Part shown: positions 37,991-48,232 of the stretch, one piece after another
Numbering within the stretch: the first letter of the stretch is position 1
How the letters are laid out: the number at the start of each line of letters is the position of its first letter
NCBI RefSeq assembly: GCF_032062135.1
Contig: NC_092862.1
Coordinates: forward strand, 97,776,547 to 97,840,546
Source: Pyxicephalus adspersus
Lineage: Eukaryota > Chordata > Amphibia > Anura > Pyxicephalidae
Direction: 5' to 3'
DNA: 64,000 bases
The notes under the pieces: model-generated
What the model was told of the DNA's origin: nothing
Databases searched by the model: none
What the model saw: the letters and a program-made list of their open reading frames with translations, nothing else
Made by a program: the position numbers and the translations under genes

Positions 37991-38234
37991 ATGTGTATCC
38001 CCAGTTAAGTATTTTGCTGGATGGTGGATTCTTTCCTTACACTCAGTCCTCAAGACAGGAAAATCACCAGTGGAGACAAAGGAATCAATAGGAGGTTCTA
38101 ACTCTGGCCTACATTACCAAAAGCTAAATAAAAGTTTTGGCTTCACATTTGTGTTTTTGTACTGTGTTTGGGCTAGCTGATTTCTGATACCTGTTGCGGA
38201 CATCACTAGAACTACAAAATATGACCTATTTTTT

Positions 38235-38402
38235 TAAAACTTGCCTACCCATCTTCTTCTGTCTTTTGAAACCATCACTACTTCTCACCATTACATATCG
38301 CCCCTACTATTGTGTGGTAATTCCCCCACCTCCTAGATTGTAAGCTCTTCGGGGCAGGGTCCTCTCCTCTTGTGTCACTGTCTGTATTTTTCTGTCTGTC
38401 AC
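38235..38402 (+). mobile_element. L2-type LINE 3' tail fragment
   Basis: AACTTGCCTACCCATCTTC, ATCGCCCCTACTATTGTGTG, then AGATTGTAAGCTCTTCGGGG, CAGGGTCCTCTCCT and TGTCACTGTCTGTAT follow the same order as the LINE at 62.2-62.4 kb. It is 5'-truncated and lacks the last part of the tail. Confidence 0.88.
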
Positions 38403-38742
38403 ACGTACATGTCCCTCACTAAAACAAAGGTATCTCTCTCCTGCTCATGCGGGCAGTTCTGATGCTGGGCTTGCCTCTGTTTCCAGGCTTTATCGACTCC
38501 GTCCATGCCGCTGACCAATCAGAAAGTAGCCTCTAAAACTAGTGTTGGTGTTCGAATTCGGGTTGTCCTTAGATTCGACCTGAAAATGGCTGTTCGACCC
38601 GACCCGGAAAAAACGAGATTCCACTGTAAAAATTTGGATAAAAATGTGTTAAAAAATTTAAATTAATGTTAAATTTATTGAATGTTTGTGTTTATTTAAC
38701 TTTTTTTTTTTTAAAGGTTATCCTACAAATACAGGATATCTC
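38403..38742. other. No gene seen
   Basis: The first half is moderately GC-rich (about 38430-38620, with TTCGAATTCGGG and TCGACCCGACCCGG). It looks like a repeat fragment that I cannot classify. A T-run lies at 38701-38712. Confidence 0.4.
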
Positions 38743-39172
38743 TAAAGGTGCGTACACACTTCCAATTTTTATCGTTCCAATCGAACGACGAACGATCGAT
38801 TGGGCAAAAAATCGTTCGTAAAAAAGTAACCAACGACGCCGACGAACGAGGAAACTCGTTGGAAACGAACGACCGGACCGGCGGATCGGATTGGACGACG
38901 ATCGTTGAACATCGTTCGTGTGTACGGTCGTTCGTTGATCGTCCATGTTCAGAGCATGCGTGATGAACGAACGTCCGTTCACTTTCCTGTCGTGCACATA
39001 GTTCCTCTATCGCTTAAACGATCGTATCTATTGTGTGTACAATATCTACGAACGATCGTGTCGTTACCTCTATGTGCAGGATCGGTGCTATACGATCGTT
39101 CGTAGATATCGTGCAGGAACGTTCGTCGTTCGTTTTCCGACGATAATAATTGGAAGTGTGTACGTAGCTTTA
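38743..39172. mobile_element. MITE with 25-bp inverted ends and CGATCGTTCG-rich interior
   Basis: The left end is TAAAGGTGCGTACACACTTC, and the right end in reverse complement is TAAAGCTACGTACACACTTC, matching over 25 bp with two differences. It is flanked by a 3-bp direct repeat CTC (38740-38742, 39173-39175). The interior is unusually rich in CpG and in AACGATCG/CGTTCG words, most of which pair across the element. Frames of 66-101 codons on both strands are by-products of the CpG-rich palindrome. A 3-bp duplication would fit PIF/Harbinger-like elements, but the class is not proven. Confidence 0.8.
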
Positions 39173-39288
39173 CTCTGTAACACACTTTCCAGCACAGAAA
39201 TATTATGATACATTTGTTACATTTTTCTTTTATCCACTGTGAGAAAAATGTAACAAATGTATCATATTACTGTGCGAATTACAGAGTA
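39171..39288. repeat. Fold-back element or hairpin, 118 bp
   Basis: The inner arms are perfect over 24 bp: 39205-39228 (ATGATACATTTGTTACATTT...) with 39242-39265, around a 13-nt loop. Further out, GCACAG (39192-39197) pairs with CTGTGC (39270-39275) and TACTCTGTAA (39171-39180) with TTACAGAGTA (39279-39288). The preceding MITE ends inside the outer left arm, so the fold-back is older. Confidence 0.75.
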
Positions 39289-39310
39289 TTAGATACTTGC
39301 CGACCTGGCA

Positions 39311-39352
39311 TCTTCTCAATGATTGCAGCCTAGTCTGCAATCATTGAGAAGA
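39311..39352. repeat. Perfect 18-bp inverted repeat, 6-nt loop
   Basis: TCTTCTCAATGATTGCAG (39311-39328) and CTGCAATCATTGAGAAGA (39335-39352) are exact reverse complements around CCTAGT. Confidence 0.9.
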
Positions 39353-39759
39353 GTGTGCGATCCCCGGGGCACTACGGGTTAATCTGACATTACAGGAAAA
39401 TCTGACATGTCTACAGCGGTCTCCTGATGTCATTTTCAATCCACCAGTGTATTGATGAACAACGGTTTTGGGAATTACATTACATCTATGAGTTTTCAGA
39501 TGTACTGTCTTTTAACAAAGGGATCAAGATATGTTTGTATGAGTGTTGACCCAAGATATTCACAGAGTTTTTTTTTCTGCCTGTGTTTGTGGATTACACA
39601 CAATGCTTCTAGTTTATGCCTGTTGTAAATTCTTAATTTTGCTGTTTGAGGCATTACTAGGAAAGATGACCCCGCATTTCTGAACTGTAAAACTGCTTGA
39701 AATCTTGAAATCTGTATTTTTCATCTTATCACAACCCATGAAGAGATGTCAGCAAATAA
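39353..39759. other. No gene seen
   Basis: Unclassified DNA. A short GC-rich stretch at 39358-39385 (GATCCCCGGGGCACTACGGG) follows the hairpin and may belong to the same repeat. Confidence 0.45.
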
Positions 39760-39921
39760 TATATACATAATATTATTAATATTAATAATAATGTTAAACA
39801 GGATTTACATAGTGCCAACATATTACGCAACGCTGTACATTAAATAGGGGTTGCAAATGACAGACGAATGCAGACTGTGACACAGGAGGAGAGGGCCCTG
39901 CCCCAAAGAGCTTACGATCTA
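39760..39921 (-). mobile_element. L2-type LINE 3' tail with (ATT)n-like tract
   Basis: The reverse complement of the family tail: TTAAACAGGATTTACATAGT, GCCAACATATTACGCAACGC, TGTACATTAAATAGGGGTTG, AGAGGGCCCTGCCCC, AGAGCTTACGATCTAG. It is a severely 5'-truncated insertion. Confidence 0.88.
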
Positions 39922-40699
39922 GTAGAAACATATATTATAAAAGCCAACCAATCTCTGAAGCATTAGACACACCCATATTTCCACATTTGTAGGAGGTTTT
40001 TGGTAGCATATTGGAGGAATGGAGTACAGTTCAGATCTAACCAACATGATTTGTTTTTTGAAGTCTGGGTTTTCACCTTTATATGTACATATGACAACCA
40101 TAGTTCTTATACTCCCATCTTCCCATCAAGTCCCTGTCCCTTTAAACACCAGACCATACTATGTTTATGAAGTGGACAAGGCCACAGCTTGATTTAAATC
40201 AACATATTATTCAACCAATGTTTCCAAACAAGTAACCACCACTTTGTGCCAGTCACAGCAATGCGAGCACCCAAATTAGAACTTCATAAACATGGGAAGA
40301 CCTGTCTTTTCTATACGTTTCAGATTTTTCACCAGCCTACATTCCCAATCAGGCATAAAACCTAATTAATGTCAGCTGGCTAGATGCAAAAACAGCCAAA
40401 AAGCTATGAAAACCTGTAAAGAGAAAAGAAAAATGGGGGAGAGGGGCAGCTTCAAAAGGGGTCAGTATCCCCCCTTCTTTATAAACAGTTTGTTCACCTT
40501 CATTTTCTTTAATCATATCCTTACCTTATAAATTGACCAATAGAATGACCCAGGGTAGATACATTTTCTGTACATCCTCTACATGTTTCCAGCAGACAAG
40601 GCTCCCTTTTGTAAAAGTCAAGGGGCTAAAATCCTTAAAAAGCTTGAGTAAAAAAAAGGCTTTAGTTCTTCACATTTTTATCCAATATTTTTGTTCAGC
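39922..40699. other. AT-rich DNA, no gene seen
   Basis: No exon or classified repeat is recognised. It may contain an internally deleted Tc1 body leading to the 40.8-kb terminus, but no transposase codons are recognisable. Confidence 0.45.
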
Positions 40700-40830
40700 C
40701 CACTGAACTAAAGCTGAATGTCTGCAGTTCATCTACACTGAGTTGTTTCATTTAAAACAATTGTGATAATGTACAGAACCAAAATTAGAAAAAGGTTGTC
40801 TCTGTCCAAATGTTTATGGACCTAACTGTA
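40700..40830 (+). mobile_element. Tc1-like transposon 3' end fragment
   Basis: It ends TCCAAATGTTTATGGACCTA then ACTGTA, preceded by TTGTTTCATTTAAAACAATT and a GTACAGAACCAAAATTAG block. I recognise this as the 3' end of a vertebrate Tc1-like family. No coding sequence remains. Confidence 0.65.
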
Positions 40831-41063
40831 TGTTTTTAAATAGAGGGAAGATGGAAAAGCAAATATGGGTCAGAAGACAGATGAAACTATGTGCTTTATT
40901 GGACAGTTAAAGATTTATAAATACATCCCTTTATGTAGAAGAATTCTTTACAAAAATATAATTGCACAAAACTACCAAAATTATTTGTGTTTCACACATA
41001 TAATTGCTCACATTTCAGTTTCTTATTTTTTGCCTGCAGTAAAGTATTTTGTACTGAAACAAT
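40831..41063. other. AT-rich DNA, no gene seen
   Basis: It lies between a Tc1 end and a MITE. I looked here for continuation of the 41.3-kb gene relic and found no convincing match. Confidence 0.5.
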
Positions 41064-41280
41064 GGATCTGATTTATTAAAGCTCTCCAAGGCTGGAGAAG
41101 ATACACTTTAATCAGTGAGGCTGGATGATCCAGCAAACCTGGAATGGATCTGGTCCAGGATTTAAAATAGTTGCTAGCAAATAGCAAAAGACTTTTCCAT
41201 TCCAGGTTTGCAGGATCACCTAGCTTCATCGATGAAAGTATATTCTTTCCAGCTTTGAAGAGCTTTAATGAATCTGACCC
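41064..41280. mobile_element. Palindromic MITE, copy E
   Basis: A well-preserved copy with both arms nearly full length: GATTTATTAAAGCTCTCCAA at the left, mirrored at the right by AGCTTTGAAGAGCTTTAAT. It sits exactly at the 3' edge of the decayed gene relic, and may have ended or interrupted it. Flanking bases AAT/ATT do not match cleanly. Confidence 0.85.
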
Positions 41281-42639
41281 ATTACACAGGTCAACAAGAA
41301 ATTAGTTTTGATAATCATCAGAAACCTTGTGGTTGCCCAGGAAATTTTTACGCAGTCACTTGAATGCATTCCAAGCTTCTAGCTCAGCTGCTGAGAGAGA
41401 TGAAAACATCATCCTGCAAAACAGACTTGGTCTGTGGCCCTATAAATATCCCTTCCTTGCTTATGTTTGGAAACTTCTCAACACGGTACTGAAAACCTAT
41501 GGAGTTTGATTTACCCATGGCCTTTAAAAGGTTTTTTACTTAGGCAGAAACTTGACACTGCTTGTTCCGGGCTTATAGGTATCTCTTGGTAGCCAATCAG
41601 GCTTGACATAATTGGTCTCCCGTAGATCGGCTGTCCCACAGACTTAGGAAACAGCAATATTTTGTAAATACTCCTTGCATTCCCATCAGCAAGCCAATGA
41701 CCTTTAGATCCCCACAGATGTTCCACTGGTGTGTTTTATACTGGATTGCTTCAAGTAGTAACTTCATGTTGTCATTGGACTCATTTAGGTTAAAGGAATG
41801 GGAAATCGGTAAACTTGGTTTGGAATTACCATTATGCAGTAAGACTGCTTTAAAGGTTCTTTTAGAGGAATCAATGAAGATACTCCATTCAGATGGAACA
41901 TGCTCTTGTGACAAACTTATCAAGCGTGCATTTATATCATGACAGTAGCACAGTGAGCCATCACTAGTGAAGAACATTGTCAAGCTATGATTTTGTTTTC
42001 TATAGTGAGTTACAGTTACACCCTTTGCAAGCAAGTGCTTCTGTTTAAGCCTTGAAGCAATAAGTTCTGCTTTGTCTTTGGAGAGATTTAGATCACGAAC
42101 CAGATCACTCAGCTCTGCTTGTGTAAAGGTCTCTGGTTCTGAATCTTTATCAGCCAAGTAGTCAGGATCAGATGATTCGGGGTTGTAACTGGCTGCAACT
42201 CCAGCACATTCCTCATCACCTTCTACAAGTCCATCATGTGGCGGTACCGGACCTGGCAATGAATCATCATGGGGAACAGGCCTAATTGCAGAATTGAGGC
42301 TGGTAAATACAATTTTGTGCTTAGTTTTACCTTAGAATCCATTTTTGTTGACGCAGAAAAAATAACAGTCGATTTAGATGGTCTTGCAGTTCTCTCCACA
42401 CCATAAGGATTGCAATTGGCATTGCTGCTTTACAACGATTTAGCCAGTCACGCAATTCGTTGGAACAACTGGTACAGATGACGTGCCCAAGATTTATCCT
42501 GGTCATAAAGTGGACAGCCGAAATATAATTTGGATATCTTTTTAAGTTCTGTGGTATTTTGGCGACGTTGTGCTTTCATAGTGAATGAACCACACACGTA
42601 ACAGATACTGTCTGGGTCATTGAGGCAATTTCTAGGCAT
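41281..42639 (-). pseudogene. Decayed multicopy uncharacterised protein gene, ~450 codons (copy 2)
   Basis: This is the longest coding relic in the window. On the minus strand it starts MPRNCLNDPDSICYVCGSF at 42639, continues to YDQDKSWA, shifts frame by one base, and resumes with HVICTSCSNELRDWLNRC. The CxxC and CTSC pairs suggest an N-terminal zinc-binding region. A decayed linker follows. Then a 220-codon open stretch (42259-41597) carries FTQAELSDLVRDLNLSK, ELIASRLKQKHLL, FIDSSKRTFKAVLLHNGN, LPISHSFNL, ICGDLKVIGLLMGMQG and LWDSRS. A further frameshift leads to GFQYRVEKFPNISKEGIF, IGPQ, and EAWNAFK, stop, RKNFLGNHK, ending at the MITE at 41280. The block order matches a high-copy, uncharacterised animal protein family that I remember from many invertebrate and fish genomes. 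The missing C-terminus resembles the 29.7-kb copy. Function is unknown. It is inactive here because of stops and frameshifts. Confidence 0.75.
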
Positions 42640-44778
42640 GATGACAAATGAAATCAATCGCAGTTAGTGCGGTCTCCAACCTTAAAAAAAGGAAAACTGT
42701 TGGTAAACTTTGTAATATGTTAAGGCTAATTATAATGAATTCACACAATATATAATTAGCTGCATCACAAAAACTAGATGTGCTAGAGAAAAACTAAACA
42801 CAGATTTGAAATCCGCATCAAAAATAATACAAAAGCCCATATAAAATTATATCTGATGAAAAGTACTTGTTGATCTGTGCTATGTTTTAAATTTGAAAAA
42901 AATAATCTGCTTTAACTGGGGCCTAATAAATGTACAATATAATGTTTAAAGAAAAACAGGGCTTGTATTACTTACAAAGCACATTTAAAATTCAAATTAA
43001 AATTATTAAACATCCTTTTGTTATCTGTACTCACCATCATGGACACTTTTTTCTATTGATTCTATCTGATTTGTCTACTACTGATTGCTTTGTGCATTTG
43101 TCTTAATAAAAAGTCCCTACAAAACATAACTATTGCAAAAACTTGCAAACTGCAATCCAATAATAGTGAAGTATATTTCCATGTATCTACTGCTGGAGGT
43201 TTTACTGTCCTTTATTTATGGTATATACCCACTAGGCAGTGGATTTGTCTTCGAGCATTTACCAGATCCTTTCTTATATTTCATGACGTGCTTTTTCCGT
43301 CATTTTTTTTATATTTCCGTCGTGCTTTTTTATCATTAATATGATGGAGTCAACACAGCGACTGTAATAAAAAGCTAATTCATATCCCTTTTAATTATTA
43401 ACTCGTTAGGACTACATCATCCACTACCTTTTCAAATTACTTTTTGTTCTACATTTTGCTAGTTTATAAATACAGCTGGGAACACAATCTAGAAACTGTG
43501 GTTCTTAGAAATTAGTCTCTGGCTAATGTCTAAAATCTTTAAAATTATGAAATGAGTTTTACCAGCCCTTATATTTTAAAGCTTTGTGTTTGCTTTATGT
43601 AGTAGCTTGGTAACTTGTTTTTATGACCCTTACCTTGTAAACAAGTGGTATTCATAAAAATATTATAGTGCACAAAGTAGAGTATAAGCGTATAATTGCC
43701 AAGATGACTTAAAATGAAAATTTCTACTCACTTTTGGGCTAAGCTTGAAACAATTACATGGGCAGTGTAACCAAGCCAAACATCTCTGCCATGCAGTGTA
43801 AGCAAACTTTGAATAATCAAGTGAGAATTACATTAGTGAAGAAAGAAATGAATTGTTTAAAGTCAACCTAATTGTTACTGACAGAAATCAGAAACATACC
43901 CTATGCTTCATTTTCTGGTTCATATCCAATTCAAACCAATTTGTAACTTTCAATAGCTAAGTGTCTTCAAAGACCATCCACGTCAATACTCTTTCTTTTG
44001 AGTGGTAGACTCTATGGTTACAAAAAGGTACAATCCAAATTTAGAATTTGTTTTAAAAGAAGTTTTACCTTTACGTCTGGCTTCATTAACCCTTCTCTCC
44101 ATTCCAACTTACCTTACTACAAACCGCCCAACACAGATTCTTACTTAACCTAGTAGGACAAATTTGAAATGGAACCAGCAAACGATTCCTGGTGCATGTA
44201 TTTACATAATTCTCGACAGGTATGCCTTCATACCAACAGATGGGTCACCTAAACATGTTGCTAATTACCTGTTTGGTATTTAACTGCTGCTTTCTTGTTT
44301 CTAAAAACTATGGGTGGTTTAAAAATAAATATAAAAACAGTTGGGTTACCTGTCTCTACTTGCCTTTTGACCGTTCCAAATTCGTCTCCAAGTTCTCCAG
44401 GTCTGGAGAAGAAAGACCATCATAGGAGAATGGAGGTTGCCTACAGCTTCCTGGGCAGAGCTATACTTTATTAGAGCAGTTATAGGTAAAGAGAAGGGAG
44501 GTTTGCTTTTAAGTATGTGAACAACAGTCTTCAATGCTCCTATGGTAATGGAAGGCTGAACAAATTCAACTTTATAAAATAAAGTTAAAAAATAGTCTAG
44601 TTCCTGAATATTATTCTCAAGATTTACCTATAATTTTAATTTACTATTACTTTACTTGCATGTCTCAAATCTTACAAAACAGTGTAATCATAAAGCAAAC
44701 AAAGTACAGTGGCATGGCAGCTAGCACTGTTGCCTTTCTAGCACTAGAATCCAAGGTCTGATTTGGAGTCAGGACACT
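42640..44778. other. AT-rich DNA, no gene seen
   Basis: About 2 kb without a recognisable repeat or exon. It may include the upstream part of the relic's source copy. Frames at 43090-43344 and 43133-43339 overlap each other and look random. Confidence 0.5.
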
Positions 44779-45118
44779 GCCCCTGATTCATCAATAAAAT
44801 CCGCGCTCGCTGGAAGCGCGAAAGTACGCGCGGCCAGCGATCGCGGTTTACCGCGGTCCGGACTCCAGTGTGCGCGTACACTCGCCTCCTCACTGCCAGC
44901 CGGATTCCTGCCTTCATAATAATGAGCAATAGGGGGCGCGAATGATTTTTTAGGGGAACAGTGACTTTTAATGCAAGCTCGCCAGTGTAAAGCTGCCGGA
45001 GATGCGCGGCTCCGGCCGCGAGCTTTTTCAGTTGCTGAATAGCGCGACGGCGTACGATTTCGGATCGCGAATACGAATGCGCGAGCAATCATACGATTCT
45101 GCTTGATGAATCAGGGGC
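44779..45118. mobile_element. GC-rich MITE, 340 bp, with 3-bp target duplication
   Basis: The left end GCCCCTGATTCATCAA is the exact reverse complement of the right end TTGATGAATCAGGGGC. The flanks carry ACT on both sides (44776-44778 and 45119-45121). The interior is CpG-rich (CGCGCTCGC, CGCGGCCAGCGATCGCGG) in an otherwise AT-rich window. Two overlapping minus-strand frames of 107 and 114 codons span it only because GC-rich DNA has few stops. The 3-bp duplication is compatible with a PIF/Harbinger-like class. Confidence 0.85.
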
Positions 45119-45121
45119 ACT

Positions 45122-45469
45122 ATCTCTATGGATAATTTCACTTCCCAAGACATGTAGGTATTAATGACCTATGACTATAGTAGAGATGTTAGACTGTTAG
45201 CCCCTCTGAGGAACATTTAGTAACAAGACTATGGACTCTGTAACATGCTGTGTAATAAGATGATGTTATATAAACACAATATAATAATAGTAAATAACTA
45301 TGGAGGCATACATCTACTAATCCACTGGGACCAGATTTTAGGAAATGTAACAAGTCTTTCAGAAGTAATAGAGGTTAATATTTTATTGATGATCATTCGC
45401 TTTAGCCTTTTGACAACTTTACCGAAATTGAGTGAGGAGGACTTCTAAGAATTGGAAATGGTCTGCTTG
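45122..45469. other. AT-rich DNA, no gene seen
   Basis: The 3' part (about 45380-45469) may be the downstream continuation of the Tx1-type reverse transcriptase fragment, but I cannot read its motifs. Confidence 0.45.
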
Positions 45470-45725
45470 AGTTGATCATAATCCCAAAATTGGGGGTCCC
45501 ATGTAATATCCATGTACAAAGTCATAGTCAAATCTTGTGAAAAAATAGCAACCAATTGTGGGGTCAAGAGGTTACTAAACTTTCAATACAATGTGGTCAA
45601 AAATCCATTGGAGCCATGACTCTTCCCTGTGTGAAGGGATTTAATGACATTGAGTACATGGGGACTAGTGTCAGATTCTAAGAGGTTATCTAAGGAGTCA
45701 GGCAAACAAGGAAGATAAGCAAAAA
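45470..45725 (-). mobile_element. L1/Tx1-type LINE reverse transcriptase fragment
   Basis: The minus strand reads SPHVLNVIKSLHTGKSHGSN then GFLTTLY, a stop, and KFSNLLTPQLVAIFS. This matches the first reverse-transcriptase block of Tx1/L1 elements, where GKSPGPDGF is followed by a YYK-F segment and LTP. Substitutions in the PGPDG turn and an in-frame stop show that it is dead. The YADD block is absent. It may come from the same LINE group as the insert at 32964-33536. Confidence 0.65.
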
Positions 45726-46184
45726 ACTATATAAGCAAAAATTCATCATCATGAAGTATCATTAAAAAGCAATGTACAGTTTTTTTTTTTAACTAAACTG
45801 AGATATGGTTTGCTTTCTTTTTACACTGCTTAGAAGAGTGTATTTCTTCATTGTGTGTTGACTCACATACCATCCCTATTGTATTATGTTACAGCTGCTT
45901 TTGTATGGCAAATCATACTTTATTGTTTCAAGTTTTACTCTCCTGGGTAATTAGAAATAATATTTGTGAAAAATAACAAATAAATTGCCAACTCCCAAAA
46001 CAACTGAAGTAAAAAACAAAATGCTGCTTGGAATATACTACCAGTGTTGTCTGCATGTTCAGCTCTGAGCATTATGTTTAACAACCAAACAGGTGGAAAT
46101 TTTAACTTTATGCATTTTGTGATTTTTGGTTTTCTATTTTAGTGGTTTGCTATTTATATATCAGTAGCATAACAAGCATAACAA

Positions 46185-46186
<2 letters not shown>
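45726..46186. other. AT-rich DNA, no gene seen
   Basis: Nothing is recognised. A T-run lies near 45780. Confidence 0.5.

Positions 46187-46215
<29 letters not shown>
46187..46215. repeat. (TA)n microsatellite
   Basis: An alternating AT run directly left of MITE copy F. Confidence 0.95.
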
Positions 46216-46219
<4 letters not shown>

Positions 46220-46220
<1 letters not shown>

Positions 46221-46383
46221 GCCCTAACTTATTCTCTGGAGAAGACTGGAGAAGACAGACTATCATGGGTAACCCTTATAGTTTCAATCCTGGACCAGAG
46301 CCATCTTAGGTTTGCTAAATCACCCAAGTTCTCACATGATAGTATACTTTTTCTAGTCTTGGAGTGCTTTAAGAAATCAGGCC
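46220..46383. mobile_element. Palindromic MITE, copy F (shortened)
   Basis: Diverged ends (GGCCCTAACTTATT left, AAGAAATCAGGCC right) with the CTCTGGAGAAGACTGGAGAAG and CACCCAAGTTCTC arms. It sits between two TA microsatellites. Confidence 0.7.
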
Positions 46384-46400
46384 TATTTGCATAAATATAT

Positions 46401-46408
<8 letters not shown>

Positions 46409-46440
<32 letters not shown>
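46409..46440. repeat. (CA)/(TA) microsatellite
   Basis: A short ACACAC run (46401-46408) merges into an alternating TA run. Confidence 0.9.
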
Positions 46441-46443
<3 letters not shown>

Positions 46444-46607
46444 GTTGATTTATTCAATATTTGTTTCATTGTGATTTTGCTACCCCAGCAATTAACTATA
46501 ACTTTTCTTTCACAGCCTGAAACTACAAACAGTTCCATAGCTTTTTTTAGCTATGAGGTAATTCTACAAGTACAGTAGTGATGAGCAGGTAAAAATTGTC
46601 ATATCAG

Positions 46608-46692
46608 TTTGAAATCTCTTAGATTGTAAGCTCTTCTGGACAGGGTTCTCTCCTCCTCTGTGTCGCTGTCTGTATCTGTCTGTCATTTGCAA
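46608..46692 (+). mobile_element. L2-type LINE 3' tail fragment
   Basis: TTAGATTGTAAGCTCTTCTG, then ACAGGGTTCTCTCCTCCTC, TGTCGCTGTCTGTATCTGTC and TGTCATTTGCAAC. It is only part of the tail. Confidence 0.85.
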
Positions 46693-47986
46693 CTATTGCT
46701 TTTTATTTGAGACATTTTACTTGACTTTGCCATTTCACTTTGGTGAAAGGGCCACGTATAGGTTTTGTACTATCGTCTTTTTATTATTAATATTATTTCT
46801 GTATATTTTTGTATATTCTGTGAGGTTTTTTTTTTGTTTTTTTGCACATCCCATTCTGTAATTAACATGGATAAAGTTCACTGGGTCACTTCATTAACAT
46901 AAATTGGAAGAGCTTCCCTAACTCTAAAAGCAGTTTTTAGGAGCATTTCACCATTTAAAACAACATAAAATCACAGTAGTTCTGTCTGCTTCATTGACTA
47001 TAAGGTATTTTCACAAAAATGTTGTCAAATTCAAAATTTTACTAATCACTATTGCTCAAAAACTTCTGGTCCGGGTAAGATACCTCGGAGTTAATTATTT
47101 TCTAAACAAAAATATATTTTCACAGCATTTCACACTTTCATACTTTTGTATGCTGTTTTGCTTTACACTTTACTAACCCTGTCGCCTATGCCTTAATATG
47201 TCCTATATACGGCTTACTGCACAATTTGTTAACCATGTTGGATGATTGATAATTTGTTATTGGTATTAGTGTGGTCCCCCTCTAGCAATAAATTAAAACA
47301 TTTTTGTTTGCTCTTTAGAACCTCTATATTCACCTAATTGGAGTTAGTCAGCTTCTTCTGAAAGCATTTTTTAGGGTCCAAGTTCAGTGAGATATTTTAC
47401 TTAACATCATTTTTGACCGTGATAAGCCCAACTGAATACTTTCAGCTTTGTTTAACAAGTGGTTTCCTAGCACTTAGTTGACTTAGGGTCAGACACGTTG
47501 TTCTCAGCTTTGTTCAATAAAGAAAGGCCAAGTTAAAGGGACAACCCAAAGTTTTTTGCTAGGGAATCATCACTGCTGATTCTTGCAGTTTCAGTATGTG
47601 ATATTTTCTAGTTTTGCACATTGAATAAATGAAGAATTGATAGCAGTGTGAGTACTATCCCATGTTTGTAGTGTTTTTTTCCTTTGTAATGTAACATCAC
47701 TTCTGTCTAAGGAGCAATGTAATTGGATTAAAGACTTCTGCTGATAAGTGCAGATCCATGGTATAGAATACATTTTGTGAGTTCATTATAAAGGTGTAAG
47801 TATTTGTAATGACTGTTGAGGGCTTATTTACTGGATGCTTTATTGGTTTCAGAGTTTTAACCATTCGATTGCATCTAATCTGTAGGTCTTCCTTTGCATG
47901 TTTTTCCCCGTAAATTATTTACCCAATAATTTCAGCAAATAATAACTAAACTCCATAGAAAGTCTGCATATTATTTCACTTATTCA
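46693..47986. other. AT-rich DNA, no gene seen
   Basis: No classified repeat or exon. Confidence 0.5.
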
Positions 47987-48232
47987 ATGCATCACATGTA
48001 TATTTTTCAGGCGTTTGTGTTATTATGCTGTCAGATGTATACTGGAGTATTTCCATCCCCAAATAACTTGTATGAACAAAACAATCCAATGTCTGCCCAA
48101 TACTTAAAAGAGCTCATATCTCATATTTCTCAGACCAAAAACAATGAAGCCCTTACAGTATTCAAACAGAAAAAAACCTTAGCACTTACTGCCAATGAGT
48201 TAGTCAGTATGTTTAATGCCATATTTAAATAG
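47987..48232 (+). other. Open frame after a splice-acceptor-like site, unrecognised
   Basis: TATTTTTCAG ends at 48010, a good splice-acceptor shape, and is followed by an open frame to a stop at 48230-48232. The frame reads a hydrophobic start (AFVLLCCQMYTGVF), then PSPNNLYEQNNPMSAQYLKE, and an amphipathic, lysine-rich end. It could be a terminal exon of a small secreted peptide, but I recognise no family and no upstream exon or polyadenylation signal supports it. A chance frame is at least as likely: frames of this length are common in the window. Confidence 0.15.

Noticed and set aside
38692..39185. Several frames rich in Arg, Asp and Ser on both strands
   Set aside because: They come from the CpG-rich palindromic MITE; opposing frames mirror each other.
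29708..42639. One minus-strand gene with exons at 42.6, 41.5 and 29.8 kb
   Set aside because: The two relics overlap in protein coordinates (GPQ to the FLGN-like block) and both carry stops, so they are separate dead copies.
44744..45092. Two overlapping minus-strand frames of 107 and 114 codons, arginine and alanine-rich
   Set aside because: They coincide with the GC-rich MITE, where stop codons are rare; neither has a known domain.
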